Origin: UBA4465 sp002292365
Lineage (GTDB): Bacteria > Bacteroidota > Bacteroidia > Cytophagales > Cyclobacteriaceae
Assembly (NCBI GenBank): GCA_943788615.1
Contig: CALSQY010000001.1
Coordinates: forward strand, 992,001 to 1,056,000
Direction: 5' to 3'
Length of the DNA stretch: 64,000 nt
Shown one piece after another: positions 55,791 through 64,000 of this stretch. The notes below the pieces were generated by a model. That model saw only the letters and a list, made by a program, of their open reading frames with translations, did not search any database and was not told where the DNA came from. How positions within the stretch are numbered: the first letter of the stretch is position 1; the number at the start of each line of letters is the position of its first letter. The position numbers and the translations under genes were made by a program.

Positions 55791-56929
55791 AACCTTTAGA
55801 TGGAATATTAGTTTTGGAGTTCTGTCAATATCTGGCAGGACCATCTGCAGGCCTGAGATTAGCAGATTTAGGTGCAAGGGTTATTAAGATTGAACGTCCT
55901 AAAATAGGTGAGGGTGGTAGGCAAATTTCGATCAAAAACTTATTTATAGGTGAAGATAGCTTGGTTTTTCATACTATCAATAGAAACAAAGAATCATACG
56001 CTGCTGATCTTAAAAATCCAGAAGATTTAAAAAGTATTAAAAGATTATTAGAGGTCACTGATGTTATGACTCATAGTTTTAGACCAGGTATTATAGAAAA
56101 AATCGGATTAGATTACCCTTCTGTAAACGCGATAAATCCCAAAATTATATACGGTACGGTTACGGGATATGGAACGAAAGGACCATGGAAGGCGAAACCA
56201 GGTCAAGACTTATTGGTACAATCACTTTCAGGATTAGCCTATCTCTCGGGTGCTGCCGCTGATGGACCAATTCCAATGGGATTGGCAATAAGTGATATTC
56301 TAACCGGGACTCATTTTACTCAAGGCCTATTGGCAGCATTGGTTAAAAGAGGGAAAACTCAAAAAGGGGCTTTGGTTGAAGTAAGCTTACTAGAGTCTAT
56401 GATTGATTTCCAGTTCGAAGTTTTGACTACGTATTTTAATGATGGTGGCAAATCACCTCAACGTGCTATGAAAGGGAATGCACATGCTTATTTGAGTGCC
56501 CCGTATGGAATTTATTTAACCCAAGATAAGTACATAGCCATAGCCATGATACCCATGACAAAATTAGCAGAGTTTTTAAATATTGAATTATCTGATGTTT
56601 ATGTTTCTGAGGAAAGTTGGTTTGATCAACGAGATGAAATTATGCATATTCTCCGTGCCACGTTTGTCACGAAAAAAAGTGGGGAATGGTTACAAATAAT
56701 GGAATCTAATAATGTCTGGTGTGCCGAAGTTTTTAATTATGAAAATTTACTTTCTCATGAGGGTTATGAGGTGTTAAAAATGGATCAAGAAGTGAGAACC
56801 AGTGATGGACAAAAAATACGCACAACTAGGTGTCCCATACGAATTGACCAGACTAGGTATTACAATCATAAATCAGCTCCTAAAGTAGGCGAAGACACCA
56901 AAAAAATTATTGAAGAATTTGATTTGTAG
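55787..56929 (+). CDS. type III CoA-transferase (CaiB/BaiF), copy 1
   Basis: The 380-residue protein begins with GILVLEFCQYLAGPSAGLRL and has VIKIERP, NRNKESYAADLKN, the FRPG segment and the catalytic region PIPMGLAISDILTG with Asp170, the position of the CoA-ester-forming Asp in formyl-CoA transferase. It swaps CoA between carboxylic acids. Start and upstream stop overlap by 4 bases. It and the next CoA-transferase are paralogs of equal length. Confidence 0.93.
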   Translation: MKPLDGILVLEFCQYLAGPSAGLRLADLGARVIKIERPKIGEGGRQISIKNLFIGEDSLVFHTINRNKESYAADLKNPEDLKSIKRLLEVTDVMTHSFRPGIIEKIGLDYPSVNAINPKIIYGTVTGYGTKGPWKAKPGQDLLVQSLSGLAYLSGAAADGPIPMGLAISDILTGTHFTQGLLAALVKRGKTQKGALVEVSLLESMIDFQFEVLTTYFNDGGKSPQRAMKGNAHAYLSAPYGIYLTQDKYIAIAMIPMTKLAEFLNIELSDVYVSEESWFDQRDEIMHILRATFVTKKSGEWLQIMESNNVWCAEVFNYENLLSHEGYEVLKMDQEVRTSDGQKIRTTRCPIRIDQTRYYNHKSAPKVGEDTKKIIEEFDL

Positions 56930-57064
56930 TCTTAAGAAAGAGTAAAAAATACTTTTATTTTTTTAACATATTTGGAATGTAATTTAAATTATAACTAGAG
57001 GTTTTTTTAATAAGTATTTAAAAAGGATTGTGAGATGGGTGAAAAAAGGTAAAACCAATAATTT

Positions 57065-58207
57065 ATGAAACCATTGGAAGGACTATTGATTGTAGATTTA
57101 AGTCAGTTTTTATCGGGCCCATCGGCAAGCTTAAAATTGGCCGATTTAGGCGCTCGGGTTATAAAGATTGAGCGGCCTATACAGGGGGATATTTGCCGTT
57201 CACTTTATGTTTCTAATGTGAAGATGAATGGAGTTTCTAGTATTTTTCATGCCATCAATCGAAACAAGGAAAGTTTTTGTGCTGATTTAAAGAATGAAAA
57301 GGATAGAGTCAGGATATTGAAACTTATTGAAAATGCAGATGTCGTTATGCATAATTTTAGACCTGGAGTAATTGATCGTTTAGGTTTGTCTTATAATTTG
57401 ATTTCTAAAGTAAATCCAAATATTGTTTACGGAGAGGTTTCAGGTTATGGTATTGAAGGCCCATGGAAAAATAAGCCTGGGCAAGATTTATTGATACAGG
57501 CGCTTTCAGGTTTGACTTGGTTGAGTGGAAATAAAACGGATGGCCCGGTTCCGATGGGATTGGCGGTAGTGGATATTCTGGCTGGAGCACATTTAGTACA
57601 AGGAATATTGGCAGCATTAGTACGTAAAGGGATTAATGGAAAGGGGGCAAAAATTGAGGTCAGTATGCTAGAATCTATTATTGATTTCCAATTTGAAACG
57701 CTCACTACCTTTTATATGGATGGAGGGAAGCCGACTGAACGTACTGCCCATAACAATGCCCATGCCTATCTTGGAGCACCCTATGGAGTGTATAAGACTA
57801 AGAATGGTTATTTAGCTGTGGCGATGGCAAAAATACCCCAGTTGGGTGAATTATTAGGTTGTGTGGAGTTACTGGCTTTCCAAGAAGTTCCTTCATGGTT
57901 TGAGGAGCGAGATAAGATTAAGCACTTGCTTGCGGATCATTTGGCTACGGATCGTACGGAAAAGTGGTTAGCCATTTTAGAATCAGCCGATATTTGGTGC
58001 GCTGATGTACTGGATTGGAAAAAATTGCTTAAAAGTGAGGGTTATAAAGTATTAGAAATGGAACAGGAGGTTCAAATGAGTGATGGATATTCTTTTAAGA
58101 CGACTAGGTGTCCGATAAAAATAGATGGTGAATTACTTACATCCCGAAAGGGGACACCTGCCTTGGGAGAGCATACAGCAGCGATAATAGAAGAGTTTAA
58201 TTTATAG
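57065..58207 (+). CDS. type III CoA-transferase (CaiB/BaiF), copy 2
   Basis: A 380-residue paralog of the preceding enzyme, aligned without gaps over the first 170 residues, with Asp170 in PVPMGLAVVDILAGAH. The copies share NRNKES, FRPG, GPWK.KPGQDLL and ESIIDFQFE/ESMIDFQFE, but differ in the substrate-side loop at 41-60. They may form a heteromer or use different acids. The 135-base gap before it is larger than elsewhere in this operon. A binding-protein-fold gene starts 4 bases after its stop. Confidence 0.93.
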   Translation: MKPLEGLLIVDLSQFLSGPSASLKLADLGARVIKIERPIQGDICRSLYVSNVKMNGVSSIFHAINRNKESFCADLKNEKDRVRILKLIENADVVMHNFRPGVIDRLGLSYNLISKVNPNIVYGEVSGYGIEGPWKNKPGQDLLIQALSGLTWLSGNKTDGPVPMGLAVVDILAGAHLVQGILAALVRKGINGKGAKIEVSMLESIIDFQFETLTTFYMDGGKPTERTAHNNAHAYLGAPYGVYKTKNGYLAVAMAKIPQLGELLGCVELLAFQEVPSWFEERDKIKHLLADHLATDRTEKWLAILESADIWCADVLDWKKLLKSEGYKVLEMEQEVQMSDGYSFKTTRCPIKIDGELLTSRKGTPALGEHTAAIIEEFNL

Positions 58208-58211
58208 AATT

Positions 58212-59453
58212 GTGCCAAATAAATTTAGAATAGCGGTTCGTAAATTTGATCCATTTGAGACATTCATTCAAAAGGTATGGCAGTCTTTTTGTATCGATAG
58301 TGGTTGTAAACTTGAACTAGAAGCTATTCCTATGGACTTACATCCACTCTATGAATCTACGTTAGGAGAACAAAATGGATTACAAAATGGTGATTGGGAT
58401 GTTGGACTTATCAGTACAGATTGGATTTCAGAAGCTCAGAAACATCAAAAAATAATTAATTTAAATTTATTCTTGGAGGAAAATCCTCCTGATGATTTTC
58501 CTCATGGATGGCCGCAGGCTTTATTGGGGATGCAGAATTTCAATGATCAAATTTATGGATTACCCTTTCACGATGGTCCAGAATGTCTGATTTATCGTAA
58601 AGATCTTTTTGAAAATGAGAATGAAAAGCTAGCTTTTAAAAAGGTATATGGAAGAGAACTGGCTCCACCCAGGACATGGGATGAATCGTTAGAAGTTGCT
58701 CATTTTTTTCAAAGGCCTGAAGAAGGATTATATGGTACTGTTTTGGCTGCCTTTCCGGATGGTCATAACACTGTTTTTGATTTATGCTTACAAATTTGGG
58801 CTAGGGGTGGAGAGATCATTAATGATGATGGAAATGTAAATGTGGACACAAAGATAGCGGAAGAAGGCCTTGCTTATTACAGAAAATTATCAAAAGATAA
58901 AAATGCCATTCATCCAGAAAGCTCAATGATGGATTCTGTAAAGTCAGGAATGGCATTTGCCCGAGGCGAGGTTGCCTTTATGGTTAATTGGTTTGGGTTT
59001 GCCGCGATGTGTGAGGTGGATGAAATATCAAAGGTTAAAGGTTGTGTGGATATTATTCCAGTTCCCGCAGGCAAAAATGGAAAGGGCGTTTCTTTGAATG
59101 TTTACTGGATGTATACGATAGGTGCAGGGAGTAAAAACAAAAAAGTGGCATATGACTTTATTCGTTTTGCGGTTAATGCCCAAAATGATAAATTACTTAC
59201 CTTAGAAGGTGGAATAGGTTGTAGGAAATCAACATGGAATGACAAAGAGATAAATATTTCAGTACCTTATTATCATAAGTTGAATTTTTTACACAACAAC
59301 AGCTATACGCTACCTAGAAAGGCACATTGGGTAGAAATTGCGGTGGTAATAGATGAAATAGTTATGTCCGTAATGAGCCCAGATCAATCCATCAAAAAAA
59401 TTTTAGAAAACGGTCAGATAAAAATAAAAGCTATTGAGGAAAAACATGCCTAA
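58212..59453 (+). CDS. extracellular solute-binding protein-fold protein without signal peptide (copy 2)
   Basis: A 413-residue protein of the family 1 binding-protein fold: DWDVGLISTDWISEAQ, YGLPFHDGPECLIYRKDLF, LAPPRTWDESLEVAHFFQ, GMAFARGEVAFMVNWFGFA and VAYDFIRFAVNAQN. The start is GTG (PNKFRIAVRKFD) with no leader, and an in-frame TAG at 58188 precedes it by eight codons, so no signal peptide is hidden upstream. It diverges strongly from copy 1 and ends directly before the Gfo/Idh start (no gap). A cytoplasmic binding or scaffold role is inferred. Confidence 0.82.
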   Translation: MPNKFRIAVRKFDPFETFIQKVWQSFCIDSGCKLELEAIPMDLHPLYESTLGEQNGLQNGDWDVGLISTDWISEAQKHQKIINLNLFLEENPPDDFPHGWPQALLGMQNFNDQIYGLPFHDGPECLIYRKDLFENENEKLAFKKVYGRELAPPRTWDESLEVAHFFQRPEEGLYGTVLAAFPDGHNTVFDLCLQIWARGGEIINDDGNVNVDTKIAEEGLAYYRKLSKDKNAIHPESSMMDSVKSGMAFARGEVAFMVNWFGFAAMCEVDEISKVKGCVDIIPVPAGKNGKGVSLNVYWMYTIGAGSKNKKVAYDFIRFAVNAQNDKLLTLEGGIGCRKSTWNDKEINISVPYYHKLNFLHNNSYTLPRKAHWVEIAVVIDEIVMSVMSPDQSIKKILENGQIKIKAIEEKHA

Positions 59454-60509
59454 ATGCAAAGCTTAGAAAAATCAGAATTGCCCGTCACCAAAATACCCAT
59501 TGTCATAATTGGCGCAGGGGGTATTATAAGAGACGCCCATCTACCAGCCTATAAAAAGGCTGGATTTCAGGTCATTGGTATCTTTGACTTGTACTATGAT
59601 GGTGCACTTGAATTGGGGAGAAAATTTAAAATTCCAAATATTTGTAAAACCTTAACTGATTTGGTTGCCCTAGGTTTAAAACATCAGGCGGTTTTTGATC
59701 TTGCCGTTCCAGCATCAGAAATTCTGAATATTTTGTCGAAATTGCCAGAGAAAACGGCTATACTTATCCAAAAGCCAATGGGGAATGACCTTGAGCAAGC
59801 TAATCAGATTTTAACTATATGTAGGTCAAAAAAAATAATTGCTGCAGTCAATTTTCAGTTGAGGTTTGCGCCCTTTGTAAATATGGCACGACAGCTTATA
59901 CAAAAAGGAATAATTGGAGAGGTTTATGATATGGAAGTTAAGATCTGCACTTACACACCATGGCATCTATGGGATTTTTTGGCTACCCTACCTCGAGTCG
60001 AAATCTTATATCACAGCATACATTATATTGATTTATTAAGATCTTTTTTAGGGGACCCTAATCGTATAATGGCCAAAACAGTTAAGCGGCCAAAAGCAAC
60101 CATGTCATCTACAAGAACGACAATGCTTTTAGATTATGGTAGTGAAATCAGTGCGAGTATTAGTACAAATCATGATCATAGATTCGGCTTGACACATCAA
60201 CAAAGCTATATCAAATGGGAAGGCAATAAAGGAGCTATTTATGTCAAAATAGGCCTTCTTTTGGATTATCCGAATGGAATTCCCGATAAATTTGAATACT
60301 GTATCTTAAATGAAAATATGCCACCGAAATGGGAAACTGTCAATTTGGATGGAACGTGGTTTCCGGATGCCTTTATTGGATCGATGTCGAGTTTGATGCG
60401 GTTTGTGGAGGGATCTGATACATGTCTACCCACCTCGGTAGAGGATGCCATAAAGACAATGGCTTTGGTTGAAGCAGCTTATGAATCAAGTGATCAAGTG
60501 ATACCTTAA
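59454..60509 (+). CDS. Gfo/Idh/MocA-family oxidoreductase
   Basis: The 351-residue protein has the N-terminal Rossmann motif IVIIGAGGIIRDAHLPAY and the family Lys in ILIQKPMGNDLEQA (normally EKP, here QKP), followed by the C-terminal beta-sheet domain with a HSIHYIDLLRSFLGDP segment. Members oxidise or reduce sugars, inositols and sugar acids with NAD(P). It starts on the base after the stop of the binding-protein gene, so it is part of the operon. Confidence 0.9.
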   Translation: MQSLEKSELPVTKIPIVIIGAGGIIRDAHLPAYKKAGFQVIGIFDLYYDGALELGRKFKIPNICKTLTDLVALGLKHQAVFDLAVPASEILNILSKLPEKTAILIQKPMGNDLEQANQILTICRSKKIIAAVNFQLRFAPFVNMARQLIQKGIIGEVYDMEVKICTYTPWHLWDFLATLPRVEILYHSIHYIDLLRSFLGDPNRIMAKTVKRPKATMSSTRTTMLLDYGSEISASISTNHDHRFGLTHQQSYIKWEGNKGAIYVKIGLLLDYPNGIPDKFEYCILNENMPPKWETVNLDGTWFPDAFIGSMSSLMRFVEGSDTCLPTSVEDAIKTMALVEAAYESSDQVIP

Positions 60510-60556
60510 CAGCTTATTATTACTAAATCAATTTTCAAACATAAAAGTCGGATTGG

Positions 60557-60997
60557 ATGAATTTTAAAAGTCAACATTTTGAAGATTACATATTGGGATT
60601 TACAAGAGAAACCTTAGGTAGAACAATTACTGAATCAGATTTTGTAGTACATGCTGGACACACAGGAGATTATTTTCCGCATCATATGGATGCAGAGTGG
60701 TGTAAAACCCAACCTTTCAAAGCAAGAATTGCCCATGGGACCCTTATATTTAGTGTGGGCATCGGAATGACGGCTTCAGAAATTAATCCAGAAGCGATGT
60801 CAAAAGGTTATGACGGATTGAGGTTTATAAAGCCGGTATATATTGGCGATACTATTCGAGTGAAGGTGACGATTACAAAAAAATCTGATTCCAAGCGCCT
60901 TGAATATGGTGATGTGCTAGAGCATGTTGAAATTTTCAACCAAAAGGATGAAGTTGTTCTTGTTTGTGATCATATTTTGCTCGTAAAAAGGAGATAA
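60557..60997 (+). CDS. MaoC-type hydratase/dehydratase
   Basis: A 146-residue single hot-dog domain. The hydratase motif is readable as TGDYFPHHMD, with Asp38 and His43 at the positions of the catalytic pair in (R)-specific enoyl-CoA hydratase, though the usual Asn between them is Phe40. ARIAHGTLIFSVGIGM is the second conserved block. It would add or remove water at a CoA thioester, fitting the two CoA-transferases. It is the last plus-strand gene, 47 bases after the oxidoreductase. Confidence 0.88.
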   Translation: MNFKSQHFEDYILGFTRETLGRTITESDFVVHAGHTGDYFPHHMDAEWCKTQPFKARIAHGTLIFSVGIGMTASEINPEAMSKGYDGLRFIKPVYIGDTIRVKVTITKKSDSKRLEYGDVLEHVEIFNQKDEVVLVCDHILLVKRR

Positions 60998-61050
60998 AAT
61001 AGCCCCATTTCATTTGAATTTTTTTTTTAGAAAATGATGAAAAATTTGAT

Positions 61051-62322
61051 TTAAGATAGAATTGATAGTAGATCAGATTTCAATCCTATGATGCCCAATA
61101 AACTAGTGTAAATTGAAAAAATCATGATCAGGCATAGGATGAGTTTATCGTACCATTTATTTTTGTGATCATGCATGAATTCTGCTTTATTGGTTAGATA
61201 AAATATGGCTGCAAGCGTAAAGGGTAATACGATGGCTAGACTTGCCTGTGATAACATCATTACAAAAACAGGTTTAACATCAAAAGCGACTCCAATAATA
61301 CTTAATAAAGTTAGTAGGAATAAAAGAATTCGATTTTGATAAGTTTGCGTATTCCTAATGGTGCCTTTATAGTCTATGATTAGCCACGGAATGACCAAAA
61401 GATTGGGAAGATGCGATGATAATCCTGCCGCTAAAATTCCTACCACAAAAATACTTAATGCCGCTTTTCCTGCAATGGGCTCAAGTAAAGGAATCATCTC
61501 AACGACGCTATTCATTTTTAATCCATTCACATGTAAGGTAGTAGCAGCGGTTATGAGGATGGAAGCACTGATAATGAACATTAAGGAGGCACTTACTAAG
61601 GCATCTCGCTTTTGGATGCCATTATCACTCATTTTCCAACCCTTTTCTTTTACGATCTGTGAGCGAATGATAAAAGCAAATATAGAGACAGTTGTACCGA
61701 TCATACCGGCAAAAATAATTGACGGGCTGTTATCACTTCCTGTTGCTATTTGAGGTATTTTGGGTATGAAACCCTCAATAATTTCATATATTGATGGAAA
61801 ATTGATGGAGGCTGTCAAAATGAAAGCACCTCCCATTATAGAAACTAATACGGCCAATACTTTTTCGAAAAGTTGATATTTCCCCTTCCACAAAAAAACA
61901 TATGAGATCAGTCCAATAATTATTGCCCACCACAATTTCGAAATAGGAATACTTAAAATTGAGTAGGACCAAACACTTAGGACTTTGGCAAGTATATTAA
62001 GGAGTCCAATCAAAGCAGTGAAAATTATGATGGAAAGAGCGATAATCAATCCAATAGCTAACAAAGGATGAATATGATGTTTAATACCCAAAATAATGGT
62101 CTTACCAGTAGCCATTGTATAACGGCTAAATAATGTTATGAGATAATAAGTGGTGAGGCAACTTATTAATACTACCCAAAGTAGATCTAAACCAAAATTA
62201 GCACCAGCTTTAGACATGGTAGTTACGCTACCTGTACCGACATTATATCCAATAAGAAATACTCCTGGAAGAACACTCGAGGCAAAATCTTTAATCTTAG
62301 GTATTTGATTTTTAAAATCCAA
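61051..62322 (-). CDS. Nramp-like transporter lacking canonical metal-site motifs
   Basis: About 11 hydrophobic helices over 423 residues and the Nramp-type N-terminus VLPGVFLIGYNVGTGSVTTM, followed by AGANFGLDLLWVV. The first-helix metal motif DPGN is replaced by NVGTG (residues 27-31), and the sixth-helix MPH motif is replaced in GTTVSIFAF (209-217). Such proteins belong to a divergent Nramp branch; a non-metal or altered substrate is inferred. Its start overlaps the stop of the SDR gene upstream by 11 bases, so they are one operon. Confidence 0.8.
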   Translation of the reverse strand: MDFKNQIPKIKDFASSVLPGVFLIGYNVGTGSVTTMSKAGANFGLDLLWVVLISCLTTYYLITLFSRYTMATGKTIILGIKHHIHPLLAIGLIIALSIIIFTALIGLLNILAKVLSVWSYSILSIPISKLWWAIIIGLISYVFLWKGKYQLFEKVLAVLVSIMGGAFILTASINFPSIYEIIEGFIPKIPQIATGSDNSPSIIFAGMIGTTVSIFAFIIRSQIVKEKGWKMSDNGIQKRDALVSASLMFIISASILITAATTLHVNGLKMNSVVEMIPLLEPIAGKAALSIFVVGILAAGLSSHLPNLLVIPWLIIDYKGTIRNTQTYQNRILLFLLTLLSIIGVAFDVKPVFVMMLSQASLAIVLPFTLAAIFYLTNKAEFMHDHKNKWYDKLILCLIMIFSIYTSLLGIIGLKSDLLSILS

Positions 62323-63070
62323 TCGAATTCCCCCCGTCGACAGGTAAGCAGATACCGGTAATGAATAAAGAGGCGTCTGATGCTAAAAATGCCGCTGCTT
62401 TGCCTATTTCTTCTGGTTTCCCAAATCTTTTGGCGGGTGTTCTACCTAATATTTTGGCTTCGCGTTCTGGATCATTTTTAATGGCATTGAGCATCATTTT
62501 AGATTCTATAAATCCTGGTGCGATGCTATTGAATCGGATACCTGTATGAGAGTATTCTGACGCCAAGGTTCTTGTCAAACCGAGCAAAGCAGTTTTTGAG
62601 CTACTATAGCCAACAACACCTGTGATTCCATACAATGCTGCCATAGAACTAATATTGATTATTGATCCTTTTTTTCGAGGGATCATCAATTTTAAAACGG
62701 TTCTGGTGAGCGCAAAAAGTCCATTTAAATTGGTATTTATTATGTCTTCAAATTCTTCATCACTGGTTTCAATGGCTGGTTTTTTAATATTTTTCCCTGC
62801 ATTATTAACTAAGATTTCAATGGGACCAATTTTGTCTTCTATTTCACGAATCAGGTGTTCGTGTTCTTTCTTTTTTGTGACATCATTTACAAAATTGAAA
62901 CAGTTATTCCCAAGCTCTTTACAAGTCGCTTTTAATTGTGGTTTATTTCGACCGGTGATTATTACCTGAGCACCTAGTTTGAGAAATTGTTCTGCTATAC
63001 CTTTTCCAATACCCGTTCCACCACCAGTGATCAAAGCAATCTTTCCCGTTAAGTCACATATATTATACAT
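62312..63070 (-). CDS. SDR-family oxidoreductase, gluconate 5-dehydrogenase/KduD-like
   Basis: A 252-residue classical SDR: TGGGTGIG cofactor motif, NNAG at about 91-94, catalytic Ser in NISSMAALYG, and YSSSK with the Tyr/Lys pair, ending in PVDGGNSIGF. Closest by pattern to gluconate-5-, 2-deoxygluconate-3- or related sugar-acid dehydrogenases. It precedes the Nramp-like gene with an overlap, so the two probably handle the same compound. Confidence 0.85.
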   Translation of the reverse strand: MYNICDLTGKIALITGGGTGIGKGIAEQFLKLGAQVIITGRNKPQLKATCKELGNNCFNFVNDVTKKKEHEHLIREIEDKIGPIEILVNNAGKNIKKPAIETSDEEFEDIINTNLNGLFALTRTVLKLMIPRKKGSIINISSMAALYGITGVVGYSSSKTALLGLTRTLASEYSHTGIRFNSIAPGFIESKMMLNAIKNDPEREAKILGRTPAKRFGKPEEIGKAAAFLASDASLFITGICLPVDGGNSIGF

Positions 63071-63457
63071 AATTGTTCATCTTTTATTAATAAGCATGTA
63101 TTTATCTTCGTTATTTTCATGAGCATCAAATTTTGCTATTCGCTTTCAGACAGGTTTTGCGGCAAGTCAAAAAATTGATTTTGATACTCTAGTTTACCAA
63201 GTAGAGGTTCTACTAATGCATCAATTAACTTTTATCTGGCATGATAAAAAAAAGTTGGTTGCCAAATGCATATAGGTTCCTACTGATTTTTTCAGTTAAA
63301 TTTAAAATTATTTAACTTAATTGTTAGGGCCAAAAGTCAAGTCATAAATACCTTGAATCTTTATCAGTCCTATTTTAAGCCTTTTTTTCAAACGAAGCAT
63401 ATGTTAATGCATAGATTAGGCTTGTAATATTCCTGTTTTTAATCTTGTTAATTGTTC
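63071..63457. other. 387-base intergenic region
   Basis: No supported gene, RNA or repeat. It must hold the promoter of the minus-strand SDR gene at its left end and the 3' untranslated end of the formaldehyde dehydrogenase-like gene at its right; I see no clear hairpin with a T-run. Confidence 0.5.
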
Positions 63458-64000
63458 TTAAGTGGGTATCATACCATGTGGATCAATAACATATTTCTTT
63501 GCTGCACCTTGATCAAAATCTTTATATCCATTTGGCCCATCATCAAGACTAATTACTTTTACGTTTACCGCATCGGCTATTTTGATTTTGTCGTAAAGAA
63601 TAGCTTGCATTAGGTCACGATTATAGTTCATTACCGGGCATTGACCTGTATGGAAATGATGAGATTTAGCCCATCCTAATCCTATCCTAATACTTAGATT
63701 TCCCATTTTGGCATTATCATCAACACCGCCTGGATCACCCGTTACATAAAGCCCTGGTATTCCAATACCCCCACCAGCACGCGTTATTTCCATTGCGGCA
63801 TTCAGTACCGTGGCGGGTTGTTCAGTTACACTATCATGTCCATGTCCCTTCGCTTCAAATCCAACACAATCTACCGTACAGTCAACCTCTGGTATCCCTA
63901 CAACATCCTCAATTTGCTCTGCTATTGTGGTATCTTTTCTTAAATCAATAATTTCACAACCGAAACGCTTTGCCTGCTCTAATCTTTCAGGAATCATATC
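63458..64000 (-). CDS. fdhA: glutathione-independent formaldehyde dehydrogenase-like zinc alcohol dehydrogenase, C-terminal part
   Basis: The last ~180 residues are visible and the frame runs off the right edge; the Met near 63997 is internal. RLEQAKRFGCEIIDL, VDCTVDCVGFEAKGHGHD, GLYVTGDPGGVDD, SIRIGLGWAKSHHFHTGQCP and FDQGAAKKYVIDPHGM match the Pseudomonas-type FdhA, a zinc MDR enzyme of about 398 residues with tightly bound NAD. It oxidises formaldehyde or disproportionates aldehydes. Confidence 0.9.
   Translation of the reverse strand, partial: DMIPERLEQAKRFGCEIIDLRKDTTIAEQIEDVVGIPEVDCTVDCVGFEAKGHGHDSVTEQPATVLNAAMEITRAGGGIGIPGLYVTGDPGGVDDNAKMGNLSIRIGLGWAKSHHFHTGQCPVMNYNRDLMQAILYDKIKIADAVNVKVISLDDGPNGYKDFDQGAAKKYVIDPHGMIPT

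Noticed and set aside
1..64000. CRISPR array, rRNA, or insertion sequence with terminal repeats
   Set aside because: No regularly spaced repeats, rRNA signature or intact transposase was seen; only the dead tyrosine recombinase hints at mobile DNA.

Overview
The window looks like a chromosomal segment of a Bacteroidota bacterium, probably Cytophagales-like or a related environmental lineage; the rank below phylum is inference. Supporting signs are the low GC, the weak Shine-Dalgarno sites, an rnpB promoter with the Bacteroidota -7 box TAnnTTTG, TamB, a one-chain alpha+beta E1 2-oxoacid dehydrogenase, UMF1-type MFS, HsdR_N orphan, LuxE-like protein, VPS10/sortilin-like secreted proteins, DUF1080 and many lipoproteins.

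Layout. 1-29 kb is mostly ordinary housekeeping and secreted-protein sequence: the 3' part of tamB, the RNase P RNA, an NtrC-type regulator without a DNA-binding domain, a very small lipoprotein, a LuxE-like protein, the E1 dehydrogenase, alanine dehydrogenase, an MFS carrier, a lipase-like hydrolase, cyclophilin, an MltB-like transglycosylase, a DUF1080 protein, an M14 peptidase and two long sortilin-like beta-propeller proteins around a rhodanese/Crp pair. 29-32.4 kb is a gene graveyard: a frameshifted conserved small gene, a frameshifted ssb, a tyrosine recombinase remnant whose catalytic Tyr codon is a stop, an apparently intact GT90 sugar transferase, and the C-terminal half of an M20 peptidase in pieces. 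32.6-37.5 kb carries a GntP permease, a CIA30 protein, an AlaDH/PNT-type dehydrogenase and a GH16 lipoprotein. 37.5-39.3 kb is again decayed, with an FkbM methyltransferase pseudogene broken only by nonsense codons. 39.3-45 kb has a GMC oxidoreductase, a PLP aminotransferase and an S9 peptidase.

45-51 kb is one minus-strand hexuronate operon: uxaC, a TRAP transporter (dctP, dctQ, dctM), kdgK and a KDPG aldolase. The dehydratase and reductase steps between UxaC and KdgK are not seen here. A divergent secreted propeller protein and an IclR regulator follow, and AT-rich boxes recur in the promoters of both this operon and the next.

53.5-61 kb is the most unusual part: a RhaT-type sugar symporter, then a tight operon of two solute-binding-protein-fold proteins without signal peptides, two paralogous type III CoA-transferases, a Gfo/Idh/MocA oxidoreductase and a MaoC-type hydratase. 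No ABC permease or ATPase accompanies the binding proteins. I read it as a candidate undescribed CoA-dependent route for a sugar-derived acid. Convergent to it lie an SDR dehydrogenase and an Nramp-like transporter that lacks the canonical metal-binding motifs. The window ends inside a glutathione-independent formaldehyde dehydrogenase-like gene.
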